From assembly GCA_019916065.1 (NCBI GenBank), contig CM034233.1, positions 11,923,573 to 11,987,572 of the forward strand: a DNA stretch of 64,000 nt, given 5' to 3'. Below the pieces are notes generated by a model. That model did no database searches, was not told the origin of the DNA, and saw only the letters and a program-made list of their open reading frames with translations. The position numbers were made by a program, and so were the translations under genes. Below, piece after piece: positions 11,640 through 24,199 of the stretch; position 1 is the stretch's first letter; each line of letters begins with the position of its first letter. This stretch comes from Vitellaria paradoxa (Eukaryota; Streptophyta; Magnoliopsida; Ericales; Sapotaceae).

Positions 11640-14022
11640 TATCTACTTAAAAAAATAGGTTTTTTTGTGTTTTGAAAGAAAAAAAATTAATTTTTTAATA
11701 GTTAACTTTTTAGTTTTTTATTGATTTAATATTTTTGTCTTTCATAATTTAAAAATTTTAAAAACTGAATAACAAAAAATTAAACTAATAATTACTTTTT
11801 TCAAACAAAGTCTAGTGTGCTAAACAAGCCCATAGTTTGTATATACATTCCACATAATCATTTAATATTTTTTTCCTTATCTTAGAGTGCATTTGTGATT
11901 TTCAATTTTAAACGCACCCGTTTATAGAGTCTATGAGCTAAGACCAATTAAGTCAATAGCTAGCTTTCAATGCCTTTCTTTGCTATTTTTTTCTTGTACG
12001 TCATGGTTTACATGCAATGCAAGTTTTTTCCTTTTGCTTTCCGTCACAATCGTCACGTCCACAAACTCAAAAAAGGAGCCTCCATTGTCTGATATCAATC
12101 GATCTGTCATCGACATTTGATTATTCGTATCAGTGTTGGGAAAACAACAGAGAGGCTCTTCTTGCTTTATTTTTTTTTTCTTTTTGTTTATGGTTAGATT
12201 CCCAAGTGATTAGTAACATTAGTTACACTTATTGTTTGTCAAAAAAATAAATAAATAAATAAATAAAAACAAAAAATAGTATAAAAGTGACATATAATAA
12301 CATTTAATTAAAAAAATTGGTAAATTTTGAATTTTTTTAATATTTTTTTTTATAAACAAACACCCAAAAAACTTAATAAATTATATATACAAAATATCGA
12401 TTTGTGGTTAGATAGAATCCTATCAATTAACACTTACATGTTTTATTGATATGAGTTAATTTAAATTGCAAGTGTCATCACTAGTCAGAACATCATCGCT
12501 TTTGTCATATATAATTGGTTATCTTTTTTATTAATGTACATGAAATTACAAATTAATACTATAACTAATCAAAACATCGCTCTACAGTTAGTTGTATTTT
12601 CTATCACTAATTGAATTCAGTCACGAGTCTCATCCTTGGAATCCATCGTTATTTCTTCTCCATCAGCATGGTTGATTAATTCATCCAAAGGTCATCTTGA
12701 ATGATCTTATCAAGCCTTGGACGTAGGTGAACCACAAAGACTTATTTGGACAGTTTTCATTCATAGCAACGAATTTTGAGTGAGACAATTATATCAATTA
12801 TTAATAGAGTAATTGACAACTTTACGTATAAAAATATCATTCAATATCATTGTAAGCGTAATTTTTAATAAGATATTATTTTCTTTACTAATATTTAGAT
12901 GTGAAACAATCTCAATTATCAATGACAAGGTCATTATATTAAGATAAATGAAATTAAGTATCTTACATAATACATCTAAACTCTTCATTAATATAAGATG
13001 CCCGTAAGATCAACGTATTAATAATTCTGCAAATGCATTGGTAGCCATTAGTGCAAAAATAATCCTGAACACATGACATCTTGTTGAATACATTATAAAT
13101 GCGCTCGGCATATATTTATTAATCAGTAGATCGCCGTGGGTGAATCCCACCATGTTGTGAAATTATAATGGTATGATCCTAACCATAAATGCAAAATAAT
13201 AATAAATGAATTGAATTTATTATCTTAAAGTTAAGTTAGTTAGTTTATTCCTTTACAAGTGGTATAAGATGTGAAATTCGCACATTCCACGAGTTGCATT
13301 CTGTCTATTTAGGAGTTTTCTCGCTCACGTGTATTTAATACAAAGTAGAAGATATTAAACATAAAATGAAAGGTATTTAAAAAAAAGTGGACTGCCGTAA
13401 ACTTTAACATATACATATATGATACAAAATGATTACATTTTCATTAATTATCCATTAATTTATTTACACTTATTACAAATACAACATTTAGCACCAAAAT
13501 TCAGGTATACTCACTATTGTCAAACTGGTACTTCACTCTTTAATTTACATTTTATAACTCTCTCTAACTTTTACTGACTTTACCATTAGAGAGTTTTCTG
13601 ATCAGTGACCTTCTCACCAATCATAACCTCTATCTTCTTTGTGTTCAATAGGTTTGCGCTTGTATTTTCTATTGACGTGTTGAGTAATTCTAGTAGTAAT
13701 TTTTTATTATCGAACAGTAGCGATTGAAAGTGGACAAGTAAATTAAGAAAAGAAAAAGGTTTCGTTAGAACCAATTTTCTTAAAAAATTTTGCTTGAAAT
13801 CAATCGTAATAAAAGTTAAAGAAAGGCGTGCAAAGCCTGAATGTTTGGTTTAGATGAAAAGTCTTGGTACGGTTGCCGACCACTCAAATCAAGGATTAGT
13901 TTATACAAACTTTTGAATGGCCTGCTCCAACGTCTAAAAAACGTTGGTTTTTGTAATTAAAACCGTGCGGAAATTTTCGCCTTGAGAAGGAATCGTCTAA
14001 GTGGTAATCTTCCTTTTTATCC
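11640..14022. other. AT-rich intergenic DNA
   Basis: No gene recognised. The stretch holds T runs, an (AAAT)n microsatellite near 12244-12268, and moderately complex but non-coding sequence from 12400 to 13980. Confidence 0.5.
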
Positions 14023-14124
14023 AGCACAGTTAAAAGTATTGTATATTTATTATTTCTTAGAAAATTCCTGGGGAGCACAGTTAAAAGTATTGTATATTTA
14101 TTATTTCTTAGAAAATTCCTGGGG
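14023..14124. repeat. Perfect 51-bp tandem duplication
   Basis: The unit beginning AGCACAGTTAAAAGTATT and ending TTCCTGGGG occurs at 14023-14073 and again, without a mismatch, at 14074-14124. Perfect identity suggests a recent slippage or unequal-exchange event. Confidence 0.9.
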
Positions 14125-14540
14125 ATGCGCCTCTTCCAACTTGGACTCCCTATTCTTTAAGAGTAAAGTAGAAGATCGAGTGGATACCCAAGATCCGCTA
14201 GACCTAAGCACTCTTGGGTAGGCCTAGCGGATCTTGGGTACTCACTCGAGTTTCTACTTTATTCTTAAAGGATAGGAGATTCAACTCGGGAGTTTTTGCG
14301 AATCCGAGGAACGATCGTCCAATTAGGGGTCCTCCTTGCTATCCAGTATAATCGAAGTATTTGTCGCCCATCATGGAGCTCCTGGGAGTGTGCCTCCACC
14401 GACTTGACCCCTATCCTTTAAGAGTATAGTAAAAGCCCTGAGGAGTGAAAATACACAATACATTTGACTATACCGAGTAGTAAAGAGCGCTGCCACTCGG
14501 ACGATCATTCCCTCGGGTCGTGAAAACTCCTGCATAAAAA
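14115..14540. repeat. Compound foldback: about 95-bp inverted arms plus a third, direct partial copy
   Basis: The left arm (about 14115-14210) and right arm (about 14218-14313) are imperfect reverse complements separated by only a few bases. The best-conserved core is CCTAGCGGATCTTGGGTA against its complement, with the block around CTTTAAGAGTAAAGTAGAAG. A third copy in the left-arm orientation starts near 14376 (CCTATCCTTTAAGAGTATAG). A further block, GGACGATCNTTCC, occurs in opposite orientations near 14308-14320 and 14498-14512. The composition is far richer in G+C than the flanks. This looks like a foldback transposon or rearranged repeat cluster; no coding capacity was seen. Confidence 0.7.
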
Positions 14541-15430
14541 CCTTTGACTTATGCATATGAGCATCGCAAGTTAAGGCATATATTCATATCTATTAAAGTG
14601 TCTGAAGTTGTATAAATTTATAAAAGTTATAAAATCGTAATTCGTACAGTAAATAAAAAATTTTAATTGTACAAATTTTTGTGTTATTTAATTTATAAAG
14701 TTCCAAACAAGACTATAGCTAACCTTATGCTGATGTGTGGTACAATTTTAGATGGAGAAGTGGATGATGACTGTCACTTACCAAAAACATTCGTGTTACA
14801 TGAACATATATAGATTGTAATATAAGATTCGATTGGTAAAATAAAAATATTTAAAATTTTAAAAAATTATTTATTTTTTATTTTATTGTAAAAAAATTAC
14901 AAACTTACAAATTATTTTAAATTATTTCATTTTTTTTCATTCTAAACCTTCCATAATAGTAGTTTAAAAATAATGGGGAATGCGCTGTAAAGATCAACCA
15001 AAAGGATACGTTTGTTTGGCAGTCTTCTTCTACCCTAAAACACTCATCGTATCGCTTGTCTCTGAAGCTGTGTGTGGTATGAATGCGAAGTGTTGTTCGT
15101 TTCTTGTAATAAATAGTCAAAGATGATGTGCTGGAGAAACGTTCGTACGTGCATCAAGTTCTAATTTGTTGATCAGATTCAAATCACAATAATTATTTTT
15201 TTTTTAATTTTTTTGGGGGACTTGCTTCCTTCCCATGATTTTTTTATCAATGCCTACTATTGATTGGGGGCATTTATTTGTTTGTCTGCATAATTAATGT
15301 TGGAGGGTCCCACAGCATGGCAAGACTTCCCATCAACGCATGCGATGGAAAGGATGGTAAGTACTTGCATGTAACAAAGTCCAAGCTCAGCCGAAATCAG
15401 AAATTAATGTGTAATAATGTAACGCAGTAT
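14541..15430. other. Intergenic DNA with weak MITE-like relics
   Basis: Diverged copies resembling MITE family A are seen at about 14597-14709 and 14816-14948 (second one inverted). The remainder to 15430 has ordinary complexity but no supportable gene. Confidence 0.4.
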
Positions 15431-15438
15431 CCATGCTG

Positions 15439-16341
15439 TAGGGGCACAAAAAATTCGAATAATTTGAAAATTAAACTAATCCGATCATTTTAGTTTGAAT
15501 TAATGTGAGTCTATTATATTTTTGGTTTGATTTTTGATTAGTATATTTTTAATCTAACTTAACTTGAATATGATTCGAACTGAAACCAAAATAATACGAA
15601 CCAATCTGAATTAATGTAATGTATATCACTATCTTTTTACTTTAATTGTAGTCGTACATATAGATTAACTTGGCATATTTATGTAATAATATATAAAGTA
15701 AGAAAAAACTAAATAACTCGAACCCGAACAAAAATCGAAGTAATCCGAACCAACTCGAATTAATGTAATATATACCACTATCTTTTTAGTTTAATTGTAG
15801 CCGTACACATAGACTACTTTGGCATATTTATGTAATAATATATAAAGTAAGAAAAAACGGACTAATTCATTTTCATTTTTCATTTTGTATTATGGAATAT
15901 TGATATTTTATTATGGAATTGTATTTTTTTGAGTGATGTTATGAGATTGTATTTTATTATGGATTATACTAAATGTTAGTTAATTTTTTTTTTTAAGTGA
16001 TTTGCATTGTTAGCTTCATAAACTTTTTTTTTTTAGTGGTGTAGTTAATGTTGGTTAATTTTTTTTTAAGTGATTTGCATTGTTAGTTTCATAAACTTTT
16101 TTTTTTTTTTTTTAGTGGTGTAGTTAATGGACATAATCCAAACCGAAAAATAGACCGGCCCAACCCGAAATGGGTTGGACCGAAAACCAAATCGAACCAA
16201 CTCGATTTTTTCAGTTTGATTTAGTTTAGTTTCTATTTAAAATCGGTTCGATTTGAAGTCTAATTTTCAGGAATCAAAAAAAATCAATTCGATTCTAAGT
16301 TAAGCATGAATCCGAACTAAACCGATCCATTCACACCCCTA
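15439..16341. mobile_element. hAT-type non-autonomous transposon with 8-bp target duplication
   Basis: The element starts TAGGGGCACAAAAAATTCG and ends CATTCACACCCCTA, whose complement is TAGGGGTGTGAATG, so the terminal inverted repeat is TAGGGGYRYRAA. Exact 8-bp direct repeats CCATGCTG flank it at 15431-15438 and 16342-16349. TAGGGG-type ends with an 8-bp duplication are characteristic of hAT elements. No transposase is present. The interior has two duplicated blocks: about 100 bp around 15604-15715 and 15760-15856 (GTAATATATACCACTATC), and a shorter one around 15975-16125. Confidence 0.87.
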
Positions 16342-16439
16342 CCATGCTGTGAACACAAGTCAAGGGGGTGACTTCTTTTTGCTAAAGCTGGACTTCAAAA
16401 GATGAAGCTTTGTTTGTGCAATTTCAAGTTATCATTTCG

Positions 16440-17350
16440 CAACGTTTTTGTTTTTTATTTTTTTATTTGTATTTTTAAAATTTTGTAAATTAGTAATAAA
16501 AATATATTTATTAAATTTGTTTATATTTTTTTATTTACAAAAAATAAAAATTTAAACAGAAATTTTTTTTAAAAAAGTGCTTTCACTCTTTTTTTTATTG
16601 CAAACATTTTATCAAATTTAACACTTTATCTATTTTTACTACATCATATTAAAATTAACTATTTTATTTAAATATTTTATTAAATTAAAATTATTTTTAA
16701 TAAATAAATATTAATTTAATTATCTAAATTAATGTGTAATATATTTTATTAATTTATTTTTTATAAATAATAAATTAATTTAATTTAAATCGATTAATAT
16801 GAAATATATTTTATTAAATTATTTAAATGAATAATAAAATTAATTAATTTAATTTAATTATTAAATTAAATATTTAATAATTATTAAATGTATTTTTAAT
16901 ATGAAATATATTTTACTATTTTTAATAAATAATAATTTAATTAATTAGCTTAACAATTAATTTAAATTGATTAATTTAATTAATATGAAAATATTTATTA
17001 AATTATTTTTATTAGATATCATAATTAAATTATTTAAATCATTACAAAATACGTATTGTTGAATTATTTTAATAAATAATATAATTATATTATAGTTAAT
17101 ATATTTCATATTTACTAAATTAAATGATATAATAATTATATTTTATTCAATTACTTTTAATAAATAATAGAATCAAATTATATTTTAATATATTATTATA
17201 TTTGTTGAATTATATGACTTTTAATTATTAAATTAAATTAATATAAATTATATCTTATTAATTCATTTAAATTTTTAAAAATTATAAAATTAAATATTTT
17301 ATTAAAATAAAAAATTAATAATTATAAATAAAATTACTAGTTTCAATTGT
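16440..17350. repeat. Extremely AT-rich low-complexity tract with degenerate internal repetition
   Basis: For about 900 bp the sequence is almost entirely A and T. Variants of ATGAAATATATTTTATTAAATTAT recur with drift, suggesting an old degenerate tandem array. There is no coding potential. Such tracts can act as matrix-attachment or nucleosome-poor regions, but that is inference. Confidence 0.55.
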
Positions 17351-19890
17351 TTCTTTAAAAAATGATAATAGAAAATAAAAAAATAAAAATTATAGATATA
17401 TAAATATAAATAAAAAAATGACACGTTACTAAAAGGACCCTAAGAAATCTCAAGGTGATAGAGAGTGAGAAAGAGGGAGAAATTAAACAAAAAAGCAGTG
17501 GATTGAAAGGGATTGATAAGTCAAGTGTTCGGTGCACAGTCATGTCACTTTTTGGGACTAATCAGTCCTTGTTGTGCAGTATGTGCCTATTCAGAGGCAA
17601 GAAATGTCAAACATGATTGAAGAGTTACATAGAGCGTGTTTGGATACATTAAGTATGGAGTTTAAATTTTATAAATTCGTAATTTATAATTGTAAAGTTT
17701 TATAAAATTTTATATTTTTTAATAATTATAAATGTATATAATAATAATTATAAATTTATTTAAAACATAACAGTAATTATAATACACTTTTAATGATGAT
17801 TAAATATTTAGATTTAAAATTTTTAATAATAAAATAAAAAATATTTACAATAATTTTTTTTAAGTATTTACAGTAATTTTTATTATCGTGGTAGTCATTA
17901 TCCAATTTCCTTTCCAGCCATGCGCACCTGTCACTATTGGGAGCAATCAACTTTGATTGTGCAGCTGTGCCAAGGGTATGAGCGGCGTCACGAGTCCTTA
18001 AGTTTTAAAATTTTTTTTAATATTTACATAAATTTTAGTATTTGTTCATATAATATAATATTTATTCCTATTAAATTTTAAAAATCTTTTAATAGTCATG
18101 ATTTTAAGATTTTTATTTATATAATACAGTATTTCACCCCAAAATTTTATAAAATTTTATTTTATTCTCGACTTAATACAAAATTTTTTATACTAACTCT
18201 CTCTCACTTAAAATTTTAGATCCGTCTTTAACAATATGTATCTCACATTTTCATGGAACCTATAATGAAACCTGGTTCAAAATGTTCATGTGCAAGGGAG
18301 CGTTTCGGGTTCTACAAATTGCAAAACAAAAAAAAAAAGCTATAATTTAGTAATTTTTTTTAGTATTTAAAATGTAATTTACTTTAAATTTTTTTTTAGA
18401 AATGAATAATATTGAATATTCGAACGGAACTTACTAGTGTTTTTTTTTTTTTTTTTAACTGATGGCAAATCCGCTCGAACGGATATTACTGCATCATTTG
18501 AACGGTTTTCTACAAAACCATGGTAGTGCTTAATTCAATGTATGGAAACTGCGCATGTGATTTTTACAAAATTTTTGTAATTTATTTAATCTCTTGCTAT
18601 TTAGTTATGTGTATTATTTTTTTTAAAGCTAGCTATACTTTTTTTGAACCTGATGAAGGTTGTAAATAGTTGGAGTTTTATAGATATTTTGAGAGTTTTG
18701 TAGAGTTTCAAATGCCATCTCTGTTTAACATATATTAATAGGAAATTAGGAGATCTTGAAATTGAATTAATAAGAAATTAGGAAATCTTGAAATTGAAAT
18801 TTAATTTTAGGAGTTGAAGTTACAATTTTATTCTTCGAATTCTTTTAAAAATTCATCTTTTCAACCCTAATTGTTGGATAAACTTTTATAAGAATTCAAA
18901 AATTGAAAATATAACTTCAACTCTAAAGTTGTATTTTAATTTCAGGAACCTTTCATCCATTAATATTTGACTCTATTAATTTCGACTTCGTTAATTTTCT
19001 ATTGTGTTTCATTTAGTTTTCTTGTTGAGCGGACTTATTTGTATTTCATTTTATTTTTTTATTAATTGTCAATTACTTAATTTTTTTATTATATATTTTG
19101 CAAACTTATAATGTGGTAAGTACTCTTATACACAAATTAATATAAAACATAATTAAATTGTCATAAAAATTTTTATTTTATAATATAAATTATTTTTTGA
19201 AGATAATATATGGAAAGGCAACTTACCATTTTTTTCTCATTCTAGATATTTTAATAAGTGGATGAGCAATTATCATATAATTTAAAAAAAAAAAAAGTTC
19301 ACTTATGCATATGAGTTGTTTTATTATTACAAAAATTTTTAATTCTAATTTTTTTAGATATTTCTTATTATAAAAAATTCAAATTAAGTTTTCAAAAGAA
19401 AATACTAATGATTTGTTTGACAAATCTAATAGTATGCTTAAAAATTACTTTTTTGGTAAACTGATTTTCTATGTTGATATTTTTCAGTAATTTTATTTGT
19501 TCTACATGTGAACGGTGAGATTAAAAATAAATAATACTACTTTCAATTTAGCATTGGTGAAAAAAGTCAGTTGGACTAAGGGCAATTAGAAATTTAAGTT
19601 TACAAGTAGTACCATTGTCATACTTGTCAATCTTATATAACAAAATATATATATATTTTTTTAAATATAAATAAATTTATTTTAATTTATATTTTTAACA
19701 ACTATATAAAAATAAATTTTATTTTTATTTATATTTTTAACAATCATGTAAAAATAAAATTTACTTTATTTTATTTTCGAAATTAAATAAAAAATTTAAT
19801 CTCTCTCACTCCTTTTTGTAATATTTATTTATAATTGCAAAAAAATATTAATACATACTTTTTGTTAAAATTTATCATAAAATATTAATT
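17351..19890. other. AT-rich intergenic DNA with repeat relics
   Basis: No gene recognised. A partial MITE family A end is at about 17634-17720 (GTGTTTGGATAC...AATTCGTAATT). A patch at 18420-18530 carries the AACGGA/GAACGGTT motif that recurs near 50.4 and 54.5 kb. Confidence 0.45.
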
Positions 19891-19895
19891 TTTTA

Positions 19896-20300
19896 CACTC
19901 TATTTGGATTTTGGAATAGTAAATTTGATGAAATTGATTTCATTTAATAAAAATTCTCATCAATTTTTATATTTAGAATAAAAATAAAATTTTATAAGTT
20001 GAATTTGATTTTATTTCATAATTTAAAATTTGAAATTTCTATACCATTTGAAATGTAACCCAAACTAATAGAATTTGATAATATTTCATTATTTTATTAA
20101 ATCATTTAAGTAAGTGAACAAATTTATTTTCATATATCATATTTTTCACACCATCTCTTTTTCACTAGTATGGTTAAATTAAACATTTCTTTTAAATTAA
20201 TTTAATTCGATTCTTAAATTTACACATGTATTCCAAACATAAAATTTTATTTATCAAATTAAATCAAATCAAATCAATTCTTTATTTTAAAGTTAAATAA
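19896..20300 (+). repeat. MITE-like family B copy (about 405 bp)
   Basis: This region aligns by eye, over most of its length, with 34567-35000 and 45668-45992. Shared landmarks are TTTGATGAAATTGATTT, TTTAAGTAAGTGAACAAATT and ATTTATCAAATTAAATCAAA, in the same order. Confidence 0.65.
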
Positions 20301-20523
20301 ATCACACGAGAAGAATCTTCTCAAACTGTGTTATAAAAAATTACCATCAAGTTAGTACTGTATTAATAATCTCCAAAATTACCGTTAAAATCACATTATA
20401 CATATCTGAGGGGGTGGGAAAGGGGATCACCCCAAGGAAGAGCATTAGGCTCACCTTTTCTCACATTCAAAACATGGCGTCAATCGCCGTTGGCCGGTTG
20501 TTGAAGGTAGTTTTCTCATTTAT

Positions 20524-20865
20524 GGAGTGCGTTTAAAAGTTAAATTTTTAGTGATTTTTTTGATTAAAAAAAGTTAGTGTACTTTTTAATGTGTTTGGTA
20601 AAATAAATAAATTTTTTAATAATTTTTAAGTGTTTAGTAAAATTTTTTATAACTTTTAAGGATTTTTAACAATTTTTTTATTGTTCGATAAAAAAATAGA
20701 GAAATTTTTAGAATTTTTTAAGAATTCTTAAAAAATTTCTGGTTATTTGGTAAAAAAAAATAGATAAATTAAAAAAAATTAATAACTTTTGAGGTGTTGT
20801 CAAATGTAAAAAAAATAAAAATAAAAATTAATAAAAATTCTTTTTTTTTTTCTTTCAAACGCACC
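20524..20865 (+). repeat. MITE-like family C copy
   Basis: It starts GGAGTGCGTTTAAAAG and ends CTTTCAAACGCACC, an imperfect terminal inverted repeat. The interior repeats a GTNTTTAGTAAAATTTTT-like motif several times, as do the copies at 51.3, 54.8, 55.6 and 56.4 kb. Confidence 0.6.
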
Positions 20866-21170
20866 AATTGGTTATTTCTGACAAAGTAATACTATGTAAA
20901 TAATTATTTATTAAAAAAGTCAAGCTATAATTTTCACCCTTTTTTTTTTATTTATCAAATATTTAGAACATGACCTTTTTAATTATAACAAGACATTTGA
21001 ATTTTGGCTAAATCTTCATATCTTTTAATCATAACAATTGAGAGTTTAGGAATTTAATTTATTGTAATATTAAATTTTCATTACCATATTTATCATTAAA
21101 TGACCATGTGCTAATTTTTTATTAGATAAATAATGTCATTTAATAGAAAATTTTTCAGTATGGTCCTGTT

Positions 21171-21308
21171 TGGTGGCACCAAAACTCACTAATTTTAACT
21201 AAATTTTGTACTTTCTTCCAATCAAATTTTTTTACATATCACATTTATGTCACATTTTTTTACTTTTATTGTACTTTTTGGTCAATTTTTTGTCAATCAA
21301 ACACCCCT
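21171..21308 (-). repeat. MITE-like family E copy
   Basis: About 138 bp ending CAATCAAACACCCC. The same sequence appears inverted at about 39449-39602 (GGGGTGTTTGGCTG...), with matching interior (ATCACATTTATGTCACA against its complement). Confidence 0.6.
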
Positions 21309-21660
21309 GATCAAAGGTAAAAATTATAATTTACTCTTGTAATAATTAAACTTAATGTGTTAATTTGTTGTAATGTTAACCGTTAAACACTGTCACTAAA
21401 AATAAAATTTGAACTTTATCCAACTTCCTCTAGATCACAACAAGATCAGCAGAAGTGGGAGAAAGAGGGTTCCATTGCCTATTGGAGATGATTATTCGAT
21501 ACTTTTACATCCTAAGAGATACCTGCATCGTATAAGATTTGCTAATAAAGATTAACATTAATTACAACATATTAAGATTTTAGTTCATTAATTATTATAA
21601 CAAAATGTTACTTTCTAAAGTAGAATTTGGACAAAAATAAAACTCATGAATAAATTTCTC

Positions 21661-21663
<3 letters not shown>

Positions 21664-21697
<34 letters not shown>
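21664..21697. repeat. (TA)n microsatellite
   Basis: About 16 uninterrupted TA units. Similar TA runs are at about 24281-24304, 37284-37305, 38902-38921 and 48371-48392. Confidence 0.9.
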
Positions 21698-21702
<5 letters not shown>

Positions 21703-22139
21703 TGATAAGTACCTTTTAAAATAATTGTTACAAAATACTGAAAAACTCTAAAAAATATGTCTTTGAAATTCAATAAAACAATGAGTTCCAAATAAATTTT
21801 GTGCATCTTTGTCAAATAATTTAAATCCTTCTCTTTCCAAAAATGTCGATAAAAGAGTTAAAAGAAAAAAAAAAGGACGGTGGTATTTGAATGGTAAAAA
21901 AACAAAAAATAAAAAGTTGTTATAAAAGTTTTAAGCAACGAAATTTAATTAGAAAAAATTAAAAAATAATTAGTAAAAGTTAGAATTTTTTTCTATTTTT
22001 TTTGGGGGTAAATCAGATACTCCTATGTGTAAGCATTTTTACTTATTCTCTATTCTTAGTGAATTTATAAATATAGAAAGTCATAGAAAATTATTTGTGC
22101 TTTAGATATATTTAAGTTATTATAGAAAATAACTTAACA

Positions 22140-22530
22140 AGGAGCTGACGTGGACTCAAAGGCACTAGACAATCTGGTACAGTGAAAGGCCAAAGCAGCT
22201 ACCATTGGGTTAACCATTTTGGTGGCAAAATCCAATGACTAGCACAATTCAAGATGATGCAAAATGGGTAAATAAGATATTGGGAAACCATGTGGCGTGA
22301 GGTTGGCTGCAGAGACACCAGCATCCCAAGTTGGAATCAGAATGCATTTGTATACATATACATTTATATATATGATGCTGGAATGACAACACCGGCCATG
22401 TGAAATTAGGTTGCGGTGTTCAGACCTTCTGTTCTCTCTCACCCTACCCTCTCTCTCTCTACAGGCTGGACTCAGCTTGCACACCCCTCTCTCTCTCTCT
22501 CCTCCTCTCTCTCTCCCCCCATTGTGGACC
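22140..22530 (+). other. CT-rich, leader-like island without a recognised gene
   Basis: A patch of normal complexity (22140-22430) is followed by dense CT repeats (22430-22520). The pattern resembles a plant promoter and leader. I could not find a coding exon behind it or a recognisable microRNA. An 8-bp pair CCAGCATC/GATGCTGG is too short to support a hairpin gene. Confidence 0.25.
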
Positions 22531-23089
22531 CAATACTAAAGATGAAATTTTTGATTAATCAAACCCTTCTAAAGGATAGCATAAACACATGAAGTCCTTG
22601 GACTTCTAAAAATTAATGATTCATCTTTGTAAATCTTACATAAATTCTATTTAAAGTGATAAAAAATTTTAAAAAATGATAAAAAATGTTAAAAAAATAT
22701 TAAAAATTATTTAATCTTACTGCACGATTTACGAATCTACAATTTATCACATTTTATCTCTCTTTTATCATTTTAAAAGCACCCATAATCTTATACAACC
22801 TTGCAGAGATGAATTAACAATCAAAATTGACTACTAGCAATAACCAGGGCCTAACTCTCGAAATTCTTTAAGTCGCTCACAGTGTCACACCATGCAATTG
22901 CCATTTGTAATAATTTCTTAATTCAACTCCAGGTCAAGCACTAGCACCATCCCAGTTTTCATTAATGTTTTGCTATATGCCCTCACCTTGTAATATGTTA
23001 CGTTTTCGCCATTGGCTTACCTAGTTTTTTAAACAAGGAGTCAAATAAAATCTCAGGGTTGGTTCAACTGATGTTATAATATTACAATA

Positions 23090-23233
23090 CCATTTGGAGT
23101 GATAAAAAGTGAGATAAAATGAGATAAGTTGTGGGTTCGTAATTTATACAGTAAGATAAAAAAATAAATTAATTTTTGATATTTTTAAAAAATTTTAAAG
23201 ATTTTCAGAGAAAATCAATAAATCAAACGCAAC
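23090..23233 (+). repeat. MITE family A copy
   Basis: This copy runs from CATTTGGAGTGATAAAAAGT through the core TGTGGGTTCGTAATTTATAC to ATCAAACGCAAC. It is nearly identical in its first 60 bp to the copy at 61715. Confidence 0.7.
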
Positions 23234-23269
23234 TATATGTATTACATATTGGTTTCGGGACACCCTAGT

Positions 23270-23575
23270 CTTAGTTTGGGAAGAAAAAAAAGTTGATTTA
23301 TAATTTGGGGAGAAAAAAATATTGATTTTTTTTAGGTGATTACTAACTTGCAATTTAAAAGTTAGTTTTTCCTTTTTTATTTAAAAATGAAAAAAGTTAA
23401 TTTCTTATTATTTAACTATATGAAAAAAGGTAATTGAATCTCTAAAATTAACTTTTCAATATTTAAAAAATTGATATAAAAATTATTTGTGACGAAATTT
23501 AATTAGAAAAAATTAAAAAATTGATAAAAATTAATAAATTTAAATTAATTTTGACAAACTAAATGGGCTCTAGGT
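23270..23575. repeat. Possible MITE-like insertion next to family A
   Basis: It begins TAGTTTGGGAAGAAAAAA and ends around AAACTAAATGGGCTCTAGG. An opening of the same kind (CTAGTTTGGGAAATAAAAAA) occurs near 27592. Boundaries are uncertain. Confidence 0.35.
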
Positions 23576-23717
23576 TAAAATGAAATAGTTAAGAGTAAAA
23601 TAAAGCTTTCTGAGATTCGGATAAGGATAGGATTGCGCATTGGCAGTAGAAAAAAAATCTCTGCAATTTTCCAAAAAAAAAAAAAAAAACTGTTTCATTT
23701 CACGTCAGCTAAGGGCA

Positions 23718-23724
23718 TATAAAA
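23718..23724 (+). promoter_or_regulatory. Probable TATA box of the HD-Zip gene
   Basis: TATAAAA lies about 480 bp before the chosen start codon, just downstream of an ACGT-core element (CACGTCAG at 23701), and is followed by CT-rich sequence typical of plant leaders. It implies transcription starting near 23750. Confidence 0.5.
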
Positions 23725-23958
23725 CCGTGGCCTTTCCTATGAATCACGTTCATTGCTGTCTCAACTTTGGAGTCCATGTCACGTCTCTCTCTTTCTCTCT
23801 CTTTTCATCCCCTGTTTCTTTCTACTGATCATTGGTTAACCATTGGAGCGAGAAAAGGGTTTGGTTTCGGATTCTGTCGCTTTCAGTCCGTCTCTGTTTT
23901 TCTTCATTGACAGGTGACAGCTACCGCCTACTGGGTCAGGTTTGGGGTCTCCTTCCAT

Positions 23959-24039
23959 ATGTTCTTTGACTTCAATGACTTGTTCGTGGTCCAGACTCCA
24001 GAGACAGCAGCAAAGCCACTGAAACTTGAGCAAGAATAG
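23959..24039 (+). promoter_or_regulatory. Upstream ORF 1 in the HD-Zip leader (26 codons)
   Basis: An ATG at 23959 opens a complete 26-residue frame (beginning MFFDFNDLFVV) ending in TAG at 24037-24039, all inside the inferred leader. Translation here would be expected to reduce initiation at the main ATG. Whether the peptide is conserved cannot be told from one sequence. Confidence 0.4.
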
Positions 24040-24050
24040 AATAATTTTTT

Positions 24051-24134
24051 ATGGGTGTGTTTGGAAAATTCAGTTCCTACACAGCATTTCTCTTTCTGGG
24101 TATTTTTGCTCCAGCAAGCCAAACTCTTTGTTGA
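24051..24134 (+). promoter_or_regulatory. Upstream ORF 2 in the HD-Zip leader (27 codons)
   Basis: A second complete short frame starts 11 bases after the first one ends (ATG at 24051, TGA at 24132-24134; begins MGVFGKFSSY). It ends 65 bases before the main start codon. Confidence 0.4.
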
Positions 24135-24199
24135 TCTTCAAAGGACAAGTGTCTGTCAGCCACTTAGATTCTTGAAGTTTACTGCTATTCCTTTCAATT

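Noticed and set aside
16590..17340. Centromeric or satellite array
   Set aside because: The AT-rich tract has drifting internal similarity but no constant unit length or head-to-tail monomers.
22239..22520. Possible microRNA precursor around the CCAGCATC / GATGCTGG pair
   Set aside because: Only 8 paired bases with a loop of over 50 nt, and no match to a microRNA family I know.
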